Shown here: in pieces, positions 7,431-16,336 of the stretch | Position numbering within the stretch: the first letter of the stretch is position 1 | Layout of the letters: each line of letters starts with the position of its first letter | NCBI RefSeq assembly: GCF_001541225.1 | Contig: NZ_LMTS01000124.1 | Location: forward strand, 27,736 to 63,171 | DNA: 35,436 nucleotides | Direction: 5' to 3' | DNA from: Variovorax sp. WDL1 | Lineage (GTDB): Bacteria > Pseudomonadota > Gammaproteobacteria > Burkholderiales > Burkholderiaceae_C | Made by a program: the position numbers and the translations under genes | Notes under the pieces: generated by a model | Seen by the model: only the letters and a program-made list of their open reading frames with translations | Told to the model about the DNA's origin: nothing | Databases searched by the model: none

Positions 7431-8407
7431 TGACTCCTTTTTCCCGCATCACCGGCACCGGCAGTTACCTGCCGCCGCGTCGAGTAACCAATGACGAACT
7501 CGCCCGCGAACTCGCGGCGCGTGGCATCGAAACTTCTGATCAGTGGATCGTCGAGCGAACGGGCATCCGCGCCCGACACTTCGCTGCACCCGATGTGACC
7601 AGCAGCGATCTTGGTGTGCACGCCGCCAAGCAGGCGCTCGAGGCCGCAGGCCGCAGCGCTGCCGAAGTCGATCTGATCATCGTTGCGACCTCGACGCCTG
7701 ACATGGTGTTTCCTTCGTCGGCAGCCATTCTTCAGAACAAGCTGGGCATTGCCGGCTGCCCTGCCTTCGACGTGCAGGCCGTGTGCAGCGGCTTTGTCTA
7801 TGCATTGACGGTGGCGGACGCAATGATCCGCACGGGCAGCGCCAAGTGCGCGCTGGTCATCGGTGCGGAAGTGTTCTCGCGCATCCTCGATTTCAACGAC
7901 CGCACCACCTGCGTGCTGTTCGGCGATGGCGCCGGCGCGGTGGTGCTCGAGGCCAGCACCGAGCCCGGCATCCTCGCCAGCGACCTGCATGCCGACGGCA
8001 AGCACGCTGGCATTCTTTGCGTGCCCGGCCATGTCTCTGGTGGCAATGTGCTCGGCACGCCTTTGCTCCATATGGACGGGCAGGCCGTGTTCAAGCTCGC
8101 AGTCCGCGTGCTGGAGGAGTCCGCCCGTGCCTGCCTTCATAAGGCCGGCAAGGCAAACACCGAGATCGACTGGCTGATCCCCCATCAGGCCAACATCCGA
8201 ATCATGGAAGGCACTGCGCGAAAGCTCAAGATGCCGCTCGAGAAGCTTGTGGTGACCGTCGACGAGCATGGCAACACCTCCGCAGCCTCCATTCCGCTGG
8301 CGCTGGACGAGGCGGTCCGTGGTGGCAAGGTGAAGAAGGGTGACACAGTCATGCTCGAAGGCGTTGGCGGTGGCTTCACCTGGGGCGCGGTGCTATTGAA
8401 TATGTAG
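7430..8407 (+). CDS. fabH: 3-oxoacyl-[ACP] synthase III (FabH)
   Basis: Beta-ketoacyl-ACP synthase III of 325 aa. It condenses acetyl-CoA with malonyl-ACP to start type II fatty-acid synthesis. The catalytic triad is visible as C119 (AVCSGF), H252 ([10 protein letters not shown]) and N282 (GNTSAAS). The C-terminal [13 protein letters not shown] is the usual ending. The ATG shares its A with the TGA of plsX, so translation is likely coupled. An in-frame TTG just upstream (7427) is ignored. The length matches the family. Confidence 0.96.
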   Translation: MTPFSRITGTGSYLPPRRVTNDELARELAARGIETSDQWIVERTGIRARHFAAPDVTSSDLGVHAAKQALEAAGRSAAEVDLIIVATSTPDMVFPSSAAILQNKLGIAGCPAFDVQAVCSGFVYALTVADAMIRTGSAKCALVIGAEVFSRILDFNDRTTCVLFGDGAGAVVLEASTEPGILASDLHADGKHAGILCVPGHVSGGNVLGTPLLHMDGQAVFKLAVRVLEESARACLHKAGKANTEIDWLIPHQANIRIMEGTARKLKMPLEKLVVTVDEHGNTSAASIPLALDEAVRGGKVKKGDTVMLEGVGGGFTWGAVLLNM

Positions 8408-8454
8408 TGCGGCGCGCCGTCCCGTGACGGCGATGCGCGCAACGGAGACGCAGT

Positions 8455-9408
8455 ATGAAATCCTTCGCTTTCGTATTCCCGGGCCAGGGCTCGCAGGCGG
8501 TCGGCATGCTCGACGCCTGGGGTGACCACCCGGCCGTGGTCGAGACACTGCGCGAAGCCTCCGATGCGCTGGACGAGGATGTCGCCCGCCTGATCCGCGA
8601 AGGCCCGAAAGAAGCACTAGGTCTCACTACCAACACGCAACCCGTGATGCTGGTGGCTGGCATCGCCGCCTGGCGGGCGTGGCTGGCCGAAGGCGGTGCC
8701 AAGCCGGCGCTGGTCGCCGGCCACTCACTGGGCGAGTACTCGGCGCTTGTGGCTTCGGGCGTGCTCACCCTGGCGCAAGCGGCGCCGCTGGTGCGCTTTC
8801 GTGCCCAGGCGATGCAGCAGGCCGTGCCGGTCGGCGCGGGTGCGATGGCGGCGGTCCTCGGGATGGACGCGGAAAAGGTGAAGGTAGGTTGCTCAGAGGT
8901 GACCGCCGGCTTCGGGCCCGGCAGTGCCGAGATCGTCGAGGCCGTGAACTTCAACGACCCGATGCAGACAGTGATCGCCGGCAGCAAGGCAGCGGTCGAC
9001 AAGGCCTGTGAAGTACTCAAGGCCAAGGGCGCCAAGCGGGCGCTCCCCTTGCCGGTATCGGCCCCCTTCCACTCCAGTTTGATGCGGCCTGCGGCCGAAG
9101 CCCTGCGCCAGCGGCTGGCATCGGTGAGCCTGGCGGCGCCGCAGATCCCGATACTCAACAACATCGATGTGGCGGTGGAAACCGAGGCCGACCGGATCCG
9201 CGACGCCTTGGTGCGCCAGGCTGCGGGCCCCGTGCGGTGGGTGGAAAGCGTGCTGGCCCTGAAAGGGCGCGGCGTGGAGGTCATCGTGGAATGCGGGCCC
9301 GGCAAGGTGCTCGCCGGAATGGCAAAGCGCATTTCGCCCGAGCTCGTCGCGGCCTCTGTCTACGACCCGGCAACCCTGGCGGAAACCCATCAACTGCTCG
9401 GCGCCTGA
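8455..9408 (+). CDS. fabD: Malonyl-CoA:ACP transacylase (FabD)
   Basis: Enzyme of 317 aa that moves malonyl groups from CoA to acyl carrier protein, supplying the extender unit. FVFPGQGSQ is at residues 7-15. The nucleophile is S91 in GHSLGEYSALVASG, and the catalytic His lies in the SAPFHSSLM segment. GGAGA at 8444-8448 precedes the ATG by 6 nt. The 47-bp gap after fabH holds a small CCGTC-ccgt-GACGG hairpin (8417-8430) without a T-tract, so it is not a terminator. Confidence 0.96.
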   Translation: MKSFAFVFPGQGSQAVGMLDAWGDHPAVVETLREASDALDEDVARLIREGPKEALGLTTNTQPVMLVAGIAAWRAWLAEGGAKPALVAGHSLGEYSALVASGVLTLAQAAPLVRFRAQAMQQAVPVGAGAMAAVLGMDAEKVKVGCSEVTAGFGPGSAEIVEAVNFNDPMQTVIAGSKAAVDKACEVLKAKGAKRALPLPVSAPFHSSLMRPAAEALRQRLASVSLAAPQIPILNNIDVAVETEADRIRDALVRQAAGPVRWVESVLALKGRGVEVIVECGPGKVLAGMAKRISPELVAASVYDPATLAETHQLLGA

Positions 9409-9432
9409 CGCCGGCTCAACATTTCACCTCCC

Positions 9433-10176
9433 ATGAGTATTCCCAAATTCGAGGGCCAGGTGGCTCTTGTCACCGGTGCCTCGCGCGGCATCGGGGCGGC
9501 GATCGCGCTCGAACTCGCGCATCGTGGCCTGCAGGTCATCGGTACCGGCACCACCGAAGAGGGCGCCAACAGAATCACCGCCGCGCTCGGCGCTCATGGT
9601 GGACGCGGCTTGGCGCTCGACGTGAACGATGGTCCGGCGGTCGAGGCGCTGGTCGACCAGATTGTCAAGGCTTATGGTGCGATCCACGTGCTGGTCAACA
9701 ACGCCGGCATCACGCGCGACATGCTGGCCATGCGCCTGAAGGATGAGGATTGGGATGCGGTGCTCGACACCAATCTCAAGGCCGTCTTCCGCCTTTCGCG
9801 CGCGGCGATCCGTCCCATGATGAAGCAACGCTACGGCCGCATCATCAGCATCACCAGTGTGGTCGGCGCGTCGGGCAATGCCGGCCAGGCCAACTACGCC
9901 GCGGCCAAGGCCGGTGTCGCGGGCATGACCCGTGCGCTGGCACGCGAGCTCGGCAGCCGCAACATCACGGTCAACTGCGTCGCGCCCGGCTTCATAGAGA
10001 CCGACATGACCGCCAACCTGCCCGAGGCCCAGCAGCAGGCGCTGCTGGCGCAGATCCCCCTCGGCCATCTCGGCAAGCCGGCGGATATCGCCCATGCCGT
10101 CGCCTACCTGGCTTCGCCTCAGGCCGCCTATGTGACCGGGCAGGAGTTGCATGTCAATGGCGGCATGCATATGTGA
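9433..10176 (+). CDS. fabG: 3-oxoacyl-[ACP] reductase (FabG)
   Basis: NADPH-dependent short-chain dehydrogenase of 247 aa that reduces 3-oxoacyl-ACP to 3-hydroxyacyl-ACP. The cofactor motif is TGASRGIG (residues 14-21), with NNAG at 89-92. The catalytic residues are S142, Y155 and K159 (YAAAK). The C-terminal GGMHM is characteristic of FabG. It starts 24 bp after fabD. The bases before the ATG contain CACCTCC, which resembles an anti-Shine-Dalgarno, so no ribosome binding site is evident and initiation may depend on coupling. Confidence 0.96.
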   Translation: MSIPKFEGQVALVTGASRGIGAAIALELAHRGLQVIGTGTTEEGANRITAALGAHGGRGLALDVNDGPAVEALVDQIVKAYGAIHVLVNNAGITRDMLAMRLKDEDWDAVLDTNLKAVFRLSRAAIRPMMKQRYGRIISITSVVGASGNAGQANYAAAKAGVAGMTRALARELGSRNITVNCVAPGFIETDMTANLPEAQQQALLAQIPLGHLGKPADIAHAVAYLASPQAAYVTGQELHVNGGMHM

Positions 10177-10230
10177 GGAAGCAATTCCTTTGCTGGTTGG
10201 GGCAGGGCCAAACGCCATGATCCGGCCGGC

Positions 10231-10509
<279 letters not shown>

Positions 10510-10602
10510 TATCGGCCACACTGGGTTCCTGCATCGGTTTGCGGCTGCCATGAACGCGCAGTCCGCCCGATGGTCTCAGTGCCTTCAGAAAGGTTTGCCG
10601 GC

Positions 10603-11847
10603 ATGACCAAACGCCGCGTCGTTGTGACCGGACTCGGTTGCATTGCCCCTGTCGGAAATACCGTCGCCGAGTGCTGGGCCAATCTGCTCGCCGGAAAGTC
10701 GGGCATCGACACCATCGCCAGCTTCGATGCGAGCGCTTTCGCGTGCAAGTTCGCGGGCGAGGTGAAGGGTTTCGACATAACCCAGTACATTGCCGAAAAG
10801 GAAGCGCGCCACATGGATCGCTTCATCCACCTCGGCTTGGCTGCTGCGATGCAAGCGGTGCAGGACAGCGGTCTGCCGACCGGCGATGCGCTGTCCCACG
10901 AAGACGCCGTTCGCATAGGCTGCAATATCGGCTCCGGCATCGGTGGACTCCCCATGATCGAGGCGACACACGCCGAGCTGACCAAGCGCGGGCCGCGCCG
11001 CGTCTCCCCGTTCTTCGTGCCCGCTTCGATCATCAACATGATCTCTGGCCATGTGTCGATCCTGTACGGCTTCAAGGGGCCCAACATCGCGATCGTTACG
11101 GCCTGCACCACCGGTTTGCATGCGATCGGCACCTCCGCTCGCATGATCGAGTATGGCGACGCCGATGTGATGATTGCCGGCGGTGCCGAGTCCACGGTTT
11201 CGCCGCTCGGCATTGGCGGCTTTGCCGCGGCCCGCGCGCTGTCCACGCGCAACGACGACCCCGCCACGGCCTCTCGCCCCTGGGATCGCGACCGTGACGG
11301 CTTCGTGCTCGGCGAGGGCGCGGGAGTGGTGGTGCTCGAGGAATACGAGCGAGCCAAGGCACGCGGCGCCAAGATTTACGCTGAAGTCGCTGGCTTCGGC
11401 ATGAGCGCCGATGCCTTCCACATGACCGCTCCGGACGTCGATGGGCCGCGTCGCTCGATGGTGGCTGCGCTGAACAACGCCAGCGTCAACCCCGACCAAG
11501 TCCAGTACCTCAACGCGCACGGTACCTCGACGCCGCTCGGCGACCTCAACGAGACCAACGCGATCAAGAAGGCCTTCGGCGAGCAAGCCGGGAAGCTGGT
11601 GGTGAATTCGACCAAGTCCATGACCGGCCACCTGCTGGGGGGTGCCGGGGGCATCGAGTCGGTGTTTACCGTGCTGGCGATCCACCATCAGAAGAGCCCT
11701 CCGACGATCAACATCTTCAATCAGGATCCGGAGTGCGATCTCGACTACTGCGCCAATGAAGCGCGCGATCTCAAGATCGACGTCGCAGTGAAGAACAACT
11801 TCGGGTTCGGCGGCACCAACGGCACGCTGGTGTTCAAGCGCGCTTGA
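10603..11847 (+). CDS. fabF: 3-oxoacyl-[ACP] synthase II (FabF)
   Basis: Elongating condensing enzyme of 414 aa. C168 (TACTTGLHAIG), H306 (NAHGTSTPLGD) and H343 (KSMTGHLLGGAGG) form the Cys-His-His triad of KAS I/II. The length fits FabF (E. coli 413 aa). ATG 10603 (MTKRRVVVTGLG) is chosen over the in-frame ATG 10570 because the family begins at this motif and AGAAAGG at 10587-10593 is a usable ribosome binding site. The next gene starts 13 bp after the stop, so transcription probably continues into the rpoE module. Confidence 0.96.
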   Translation: MTKRRVVVTGLGCIAPVGNTVAECWANLLAGKSGIDTIASFDASAFACKFAGEVKGFDITQYIAEKEARHMDRFIHLGLAAAMQAVQDSGLPTGDALSHEDAVRIGCNIGSGIGGLPMIEATHAELTKRGPRRVSPFFVPASIINMISGHVSILYGFKGPNIAIVTACTTGLHAIGTSARMIEYGDADVMIAGGAESTVSPLGIGGFAAARALSTRNDDPATASRPWDRDRDGFVLGEGAGVVVLEEYERAKARGAKIYAEVAGFGMSADAFHMTAPDVDGPRRSMVAALNNASVNPDQVQYLNAHGTSTPLGDLNETNAIKKAFGEQAGKLVVNSTKSMTGHLLGGAGGIESVFTVLAIHHQKSPPTINIFNQDPECDLDYCANEARDLKIDVAVKNNFGFGGTNGTLVFKRA

Positions 11848-11860
11848 ATTCCCAGGACCC

Positions 11861-12346
11861 ATGCACGGCGCCCCGTCGGTGAGCTACCCGGTGGGGCGTT
11901 CGCGTATTGCGGACCGTCTCCTGCTACTCCTTTGGATCAGCGGCGCGTGCTGCGCGGTTGCGGCATGTGCTCGGCTGGGCCAGGTAGACTGGCGCGCCGG
12001 GCTGCTGGTCCTCTGCGCCCTCGCAGCAGGCGTGGCTGCATGGAGAGGCTCGCCACGCCGTGCTTCGTCCGATGTGCTAGATTTCGACGGCTCGCGCTGG
12101 TCGATTAGGGGCGCGACGGCCGTGCAGGCGGCTCGCGTGCGGATTGCCCTCGATGGCCAGTCCTGGCTTCTCGTACGCATGACTGAACCCGGCGGCGCCT
12201 GCAGGTGGGTCTGGCTCGAGCGGCGAACCATGCCGGAACGCTGGCAGAACTTGCGCCGTGCGGTATATTCGCGCCCCATTCCGGCCAGCCGGACCCTGAC
12301 CGACGCCGGGTCCGCGCCCATCGGCGCGCAACACCCTCTTTCATGA
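11861..12346 (+). CDS. Small two-helix membrane protein of unknown function before rpoE
   Basis: Predicted 161-aa protein with two hydrophobic segments (about residues 19-40 and 46-62) and a cytosolic C-terminal half containing WLLVRM...WVWLERRTMPERWQNLRRAVYSRP. This layout (two helices, then a small domain ending in a W/LRR segment) recalls the YgfX/CptA family, which in gammaproteobacteria pairs with SdhE. That is a weak resemblance, not an assignment, and no sdhE is present here. It lies 13 bp after fabF with AGGA before the ATG, and its TGA overlaps the rpoE ATG by 4 bp. It is therefore coupled to the sigma factor and also carries promoter-like sequence for it. Confidence 0.7.
   Translation: MHGAPSVSYPVGRSRIADRLLLLLWISGACCAVAACARLGQVDWRAGLLVLCALAAGVAAWRGSPRRASSDVLDFDGSRWSIRGATAVQAARVRIALDGQSWLLVRMTEPGGACRWVWLERRTMPERWQNLRRAVYSRPIPASRTLTDAGSAPIGAQHPLS
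12241..12273 (+). promoter_or_regulatory. Candidate promoter(s) for rpoE-rseA-rseB-degP
   Basis: Two overlapping signals lie 70-100 bp before the rpoE ATG, inside the preceding gene. One is sigma70-like: CTGGCA (12241-12246), 17 bp, TATATT (12264-12269). The other is sigma-E-like: GAACTT (12247-12252), 16 bp, TCGCG (12269-12273), with a perfect -35 but a -10 lacking the final A of TCnnA. Positive autoregulation by sigma-E is known in E. coli; whether it occurs here is inference. The bases also encode the LRRAVYS segment, so codon constraint could explain part of the match. Confidence 0.4.
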
Positions 12347-13020
12347 CCGCAGCTCCGCCGCCCGTCCCGCCCGATGCCGGCCTGACCGATGCGCCGACCG
12401 CCGCGCCGCCCAGAGCCGGGGAGGTCGATTTCCAGTTGGTTCAGCGCACGGTCGCGGGCGATCAGAAGGCCTTCGAATTGCTTGTCCTCAAATACCAGCG
12501 TCGGATTGAGCGGCTCATCGGCCGCATGGTGCGGGACGTGAATCTGGTCGAGGACATCGCGCAGGAGACCTTCATCCGCGCCTATCGCGCCCTGCACCAA
12601 TTCAGGGGCGAGGCGCAGTTCTACACGTGGCTCTACCGCATCGCTGTCAACACGGCCAAGAAGGCCCTGGTGGACATGAAGCGCGATCCGACGGTGACCG
12701 AGAGCATGCTGCGTTCGTCTTCCGATGAGGATGATGAAACTTACCGGCCTGGAAACGAACCAACCAGCGACGAAACGCCCGAATCCGTGCTGGCCGCCAA
12801 TGAAATCGCGGCCGCCGTCGAAGCAGCGATGGAGGCACTGCCCGCAGAGCTGAGGCAGGCGGTCACGCTGCGCGAGATCGAAGGCATGAGCTACGAAGAG
12901 ATCGCCGAGGTCATGAGTTGTCCCATCGGTACGGTGCGGTCGCGGATTTTCAGGGCGCGCGAAGCCATTTCGGCCAGAGTCAAACCGTTGCTGGACAACC
13001 AGTCCGGCAAACGTTGGTAA
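12343..13020 (+). CDS. rpoE: Extracytoplasmic-function sigma factor RpoE
   Basis: ECF sigma factor of 225 aa directing RNA polymerase to envelope-stress promoters. A Pro/Ala-rich N-terminus of about 30 residues precedes region 2, which contains DVNLVEDIAQETFIRAYRALHQF and the FYTWLYRIAVNTAKK segment used for -10 binding and melting. An acidic linker follows, then region 4 (MSYEEIAEVMSCPIGTVRSRIFRAR), the helix-turn-helix for the -35. It is followed immediately by its anti-sigma gene rseA and by rseB and degP, the classic sigma-E module. ATG 12343 sits in an ATGA overlap with the preceding gene. Confidence 0.96.
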   Translation: MTAAPPPVPPDAGLTDAPTAAPPRAGEVDFQLVQRTVAGDQKAFELLVLKYQRRIERLIGRMVRDVNLVEDIAQETFIRAYRALHQFRGEAQFYTWLYRIAVNTAKKALVDMKRDPTVTESMLRSSSDEDDETYRPGNEPTSDETPESVLAANEIAAAVEAAMEALPAELRQAVTLREIEGMSYEEIAEVMSCPIGTVRSRIFRAREAISARVKPLLDNQSGKRW

Positions 13021-13033
13021 GCAGGTGAACAAG

Positions 13034-13672
13034 ATGAAGCACACAATCACTGTCCATGAGCAGGTTTCCGCACTCGCCGACGGGCATCTGCGGGATGACG
13101 AGTTCGCCCAGATGATTGACAAGGTCTGCGGTAGCGATGACTTGCGCGCGACCTGGCATGCCTACCATGTCGTCGGGGATGTCCTGCGGTCCGGCGTCCA
13201 TACCACGTGCAGCGACAGCTCGCAGTTCCTTTCGCGGCTCCAGCAACGACTGGCAGCGGAGCCCTCCGTTCCGGTGCTCGCCCCGGATGTCACGGCAATG
13301 CCCGTGCTGCGTCGCGCCGAGGCGGCCAACGAGCCGGTATTCCGATGGAAGCTCGTGGCCGGTGCGGCATCGCTCGCAGCTGCTGCGGCCATCGGCTGGA
13401 ACTGGGTCGGGGGTGCCGGTCCTCATTCGGCGGCGCAACTGGCGCAGCAACAGCAGGGCTCGGGCTCGGTGTTAGCCGCAAGCGGGTCCGCGCCGCAGGG
13501 CGCATCCGCCCTGGCGCCGATGCGAGTCGTAGTGGGGAATGGGCACCCGCAGGTCATGCTGCGCGATCCGCGCCTCGACCAGTTGCTTGAAGCGCACCAG
13601 CAAGTGGGCGGCGCCTCCCAGATGCCCTCGGGTTTCCTGCGCAATGCGACCTTTGACGGGCCGTCGCGTTGA
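13034..13672 (+). CDS. rseA: Anti-sigma-E factor RseA
   Basis: Single-pass inner-membrane anti-sigma factor of 212 aa. The N-terminal cytosolic domain (VHEQVSALADGHLRDDEF...WHAYHVVGDVLR) matches the RseA sigma-binding domain. One membrane segment lies around residues 110-128 (LVAGAASLAAAAAIGWNW). The remainder is a Gln/Ala/Ser-rich periplasmic tail that would be cut by stress proteases to release RpoE. ATG 13034 is preferred because AGGTG at 13023-13027 is well placed for it. GTG 13025 is an alternative that adds three residues. Confidence 0.9.
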   Translation: MKHTITVHEQVSALADGHLRDDEFAQMIDKVCGSDDLRATWHAYHVVGDVLRSGVHTTCSDSSQFLSRLQQRLAAEPSVPVLAPDVTAMPVLRRAEAANEPVFRWKLVAGAASLAAAAAIGWNWVGGAGPHSAAQLAQQQQGSGSVLAASGSAPQGASALAPMRVVVGNGHPQVMLRDPRLDQLLEAHQQVGGASQMPSGFLRNATFDGPSR

Positions 13673-13688
13673 TGATCGTGCGTCCGCA

Positions 13689-14756
13689 ATGACTGTCTCG
13701 ATGCTGATGTCTGCGCGTGGCGCGGTGCTCCTGGTTGCGGCGCTATGCGTCGCGCCGATGGTCGTAGCCCAGAGCGGGGCGCCCTCACCGTCGGCAAAGG
13801 GGGCGATCAGCGCGGCCAGCGGCGAGGCGCCGACGTTGAGCGTGGTCGAGTGGCTGCAGCGCATGCACACGGCATCGCGGCAGCGTTCCTATGCAGGGAC
13901 CTTCGTCGTTTCCGCAGCCGGCGGGAACCTGTCGAGTGCCCGCATCTGGCATGTCTGCGAAGGCGACCTCCAGTTCGAGCGCGTCGAGGTGCTGTCGGGG
14001 CCGCCGCGCTCGACCTTCAGGCGCAACAACCACGTGATGACCTTCCTGCCCGAGATGAAGATCGTCAAGAGCGAGAAGCGCGAGAACCTCGAACTGTTTC
14101 CGAATCTGCTCGGTGCGCCCGACTCCGCGATCGGCAACTACTATGGTGCACGCGTAGTAGGCAAGGATCGTGTCGCGGGCTTCGATGCCGACGTCGTGCA
14201 CCTGGAGCCGCGCGATGGCCTGCGTTTCGGCTACCGCATCTGGAGCGAGCGGCGATCGGGCCTGGTCGTGAAGTTGCAGACGCTCGACGGCGAGAACCGG
14301 GTCATCGAACAGTCTGCCTTTTCCGAACTCCAGCTCGATGCACCGGTCAAAGCGCAGGCATTGGCGCAGATGATGGCCAGCACCGCAGGCTACACGGTGG
14401 AGAAATCCGAGCTCGAGCGCAGCACGCCTCTCAAGGAAGGTTGGGCCCTGCGAGCTCCCATTGCCGGTTTCAAGCCTGTCAGTTGCTACAGGCGCGCGAT
14501 GGGCACTGCGGCGGGCGGCGAGCAAGGGCACACCATGCAGTGGATATTCTCCGATGGTCTGGCAACTGTCTCGCTCTTCGTGGAGCCTTACGACGCCAAA
14601 CGTCAACCGCGGGAGGTCCTGCTCGCACTCGGCGCCACCTACACCCTGACGCGCAAGCTGTCGAACGAGGATGGCGATTGGTGGTTGACCGTGGTCGGCG
14701 AAGTCCCGCCTCAGACGCTCGATGGATTCGCGCAGAGCCTTGTGCGCGCGCGTTGA
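13689..14756 (+). CDS. rseB: Periplasmic sigma-E regulator RseB (MucB)
   Basis: Periplasmic protein of 355 aa that binds RseA and shields it from proteolysis until it senses lipopolysaccharide or lipid signals. An N-terminal signal peptide (residues 1 to about 28, ending near VVAQS) is followed by the MucB/RseB large domain (SYAGTFVVSAAG..., HVCEGDLQFERVEVLSG, NNHVMTFLPEMKIVKSEKREN) and the smaller C-terminal domain (GWALRAPIAGFKPVSCYRR). The ATG at 13689 lies 16 bp after rseA. No good ribosome binding site is visible. A longer open frame upstream is a shadow of rseA. Confidence 0.93.
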   Translation: MTVSMLMSARGAVLLVAALCVAPMVVAQSGAPSPSAKGAISAASGEAPTLSVVEWLQRMHTASRQRSYAGTFVVSAAGGNLSSARIWHVCEGDLQFERVEVLSGPPRSTFRRNNHVMTFLPEMKIVKSEKRENLELFPNLLGAPDSAIGNYYGARVVGKDRVAGFDADVVHLEPRDGLRFGYRIWSERRSGLVVKLQTLDGENRVIEQSAFSELQLDAPVKAQALAQMMASTAGYTVEKSELERSTPLKEGWALRAPIAGFKPVSCYRRAMGTAAGGEQGHTMQWIFSDGLATVSLFVEPYDAKRQPREVLLALGATYTLTRKLSNEDGDWWLTVVGEVPPQTLDGFAQSLVRAR

Positions 14757-14796
14757 GCCGCCATATTGATTTTTGTTTTCTCCCATAAGGAAGCCG

Positions 14797-16284
14797 ATGA
14801 TGTTCAGAACCGAGAGGAACAGGATCCGCTCATTCTTCCTGGCCGGCGCATTCATGCTCGCCTCCGGCGCTGCGCTGCTGCCGGTCACACCGGCCAGTGC
14901 GCAGAGCCAGGCGCGCGTGCTGCCCGACTTCACCGATCTGGTCGATCAAGTCGGCCCGGCGGTGGTCAATATCCGAACCGTAGAGAAGGTGACGCAGCGC
15001 GGCGGCAGCGGCGAGATGGACGAGGAGATGCAGGAGTTCTTCCGCCGCTTCTTCGGCCAGCCCATGCCCAGCATCCCGCGCCAGGGGCCGCGCCCGAATC
15101 GGCCCCAGTCACCGCAGGAAGAGGAGCGGCCGCGGGGCGTGGGTTCCGGCTTCATCCTGACGTCCGACGGATTCGTGATGACCAACGCCCACGTGGTCGA
15201 CGGCGCATCCGAGGTTGTGGTGACGCTGGTCGACAAGCGCGAATTCAAGGCCAAGATCATCGGGGCTGACAAGCGCACCGATGTCGCGGTCGTGAAGATC
15301 GACGCCACCGGTCTCCCGGCCGTCAAGGTCGGCGACATCTCCAAGTTGCGCGTCGGCGAATGGGTGATGGCCATCGGCTCGCCCTTCGGCCTCGAGAACA
15401 CCGTGACAGCCGGCATCGTGAGCGCGAAGCAGCGTGACACCGGCGACTACCTGCCCTTTATCCAGACCGACGTCGCCATCAACCCGGGCAATTCCGGTGG
15501 GCCGCTGATCAACATGCGCGGCGAGGTGGTTGGAATCAACAGCCAGATCTATTCGCGCTCGGGCGGCTTCATGGGCATCTCCTTCTCGATTCCCATCGAC
15601 GAGGCAATTCGCGTGAGCGACCAGCTACGCACGAACGGCCGGGTTTCGCGCGGACGCATCGGTGTCCAGATCGACCAGGTCACAAAGGATGTAGCCGAAT
15701 CCATTGGCCTGGGCAAAGCCCAGGGCGCCCTCGTGCGCGGGGTGGAGGCGGGTTCACCGGGCGAGAAGGCCGGCATCGAGCCCGGCGACATCATCACCCG
15801 CTTCGACGGCAAGGCCATCGACAAGCCCAGCGATTTGCCGCGCCTCGTCGGCAATACCAAGCCGGGCACCAAGAGCACGGTCACTGTATTCCGCCGTGGC
15901 AATTCGCGCGACCTGAGCGTGACCATTGCCGAGATCGAGCCCGAGAAGCCGGTGCGGGCGGCCGAAAGCGAGGAGCAGCCGGCCACCAAGCCGTCAGCCT
16001 CGGCGGCTGCCAAGTCGCTGGGCCTCGCCGTCAGTGACCTTACGGAAGCACAAAAGAAAGAGCTCAAGCTCAAGGGCGGGGTGAAGATCGATTCGGCCAC
16101 CGAGGCGGCGACCCGCGCTGGCCTGCGCGAGGGAGACATCGTCCTGGCCGTCAACAACACAGAAGTTGCAAACGCCAAGGAGTTTGAATCCGCGCTGGTG
16201 AAGGCTGACAAGAGCAAGCCCGTGAGCGTGCTGTTCCGGCGCGGCGATTGGGCCCAGTACGCCCTCATCCGCCCCGCACGCTGA
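14797..16284 (+). CDS. degP: Periplasmic serine protease DegP/MucD (DegQ family)
   Basis: HtrA-family envelope protease and chaperone of 495 aa. The signal peptide ends at PASAQ (about residue 37). The trypsin-like domain has H132 (TNAHVVDGA), D162 (KRTDVAVVKI) and S233 (NPGNSGGPL). PDZ1 carries GSPGEKAGIEPGDIITRFDGK, and a more divergent PDZ2 lies near residues 410-495 (TRAGLREGDIVLAVNN). A Gln/Pro/Arg-rich loop precedes the catalytic His. ATG 14797 follows AAGGA with 5-nt spacing. Placement after rpoE-rseA-rseB matches the algU-mucABD type of operon. A strong terminator follows. Confidence 0.95.
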   Translation: MMFRTERNRIRSFFLAGAFMLASGAALLPVTPASAQSQARVLPDFTDLVDQVGPAVVNIRTVEKVTQRGGSGEMDEEMQEFFRRFFGQPMPSIPRQGPRPNRPQSPQEEERPRGVGSGFILTSDGFVMTNAHVVDGASEVVVTLVDKREFKAKIIGADKRTDVAVVKIDATGLPAVKVGDISKLRVGEWVMAIGSPFGLENTVTAGIVSAKQRDTGDYLPFIQTDVAINPGNSGGPLINMRGEVVGINSQIYSRSGGFMGISFSIPIDEAIRVSDQLRTNGRVSRGRIGVQIDQVTKDVAESIGLGKAQGALVRGVEAGSPGEKAGIEPGDIITRFDGKAIDKPSDLPRLVGNTKPGTKSTVTVFRRGNSRDLSVTIAEIEPEKPVRAAESEEQPATKPSASAAAKSLGLAVSDLTEAQKKELKLKGGVKIDSATEAATRAGLREGDIVLAVNNTEVANAKEFESALVKADKSKPVSVLFRRGDWAQYALIRPAR

Positions 16285-16303
16285 ACGGCGCCGGCGTCAA
16301 GTG

Positions 16304-16336
16304 GCCCCATCCCGCAGTCGGGTTTGGGGCTTTTTT
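16304..16336 (+). terminator. Intrinsic terminator of the rpoE-degP operon
   Basis: GCCCC (16304-16308) pairs with GGGGC (16326-16330), and an inner CCCG-cagt-CGGG stem extends the hairpin. TTTTTT follows directly. It lies 20 bp after the degP stop. Confidence 0.92.

Noticed and set aside
8417..8430. Hairpin between fabH and fabD as a terminator
   Set aside because: Short stem (5 bp) with no T-tract inside an operon.
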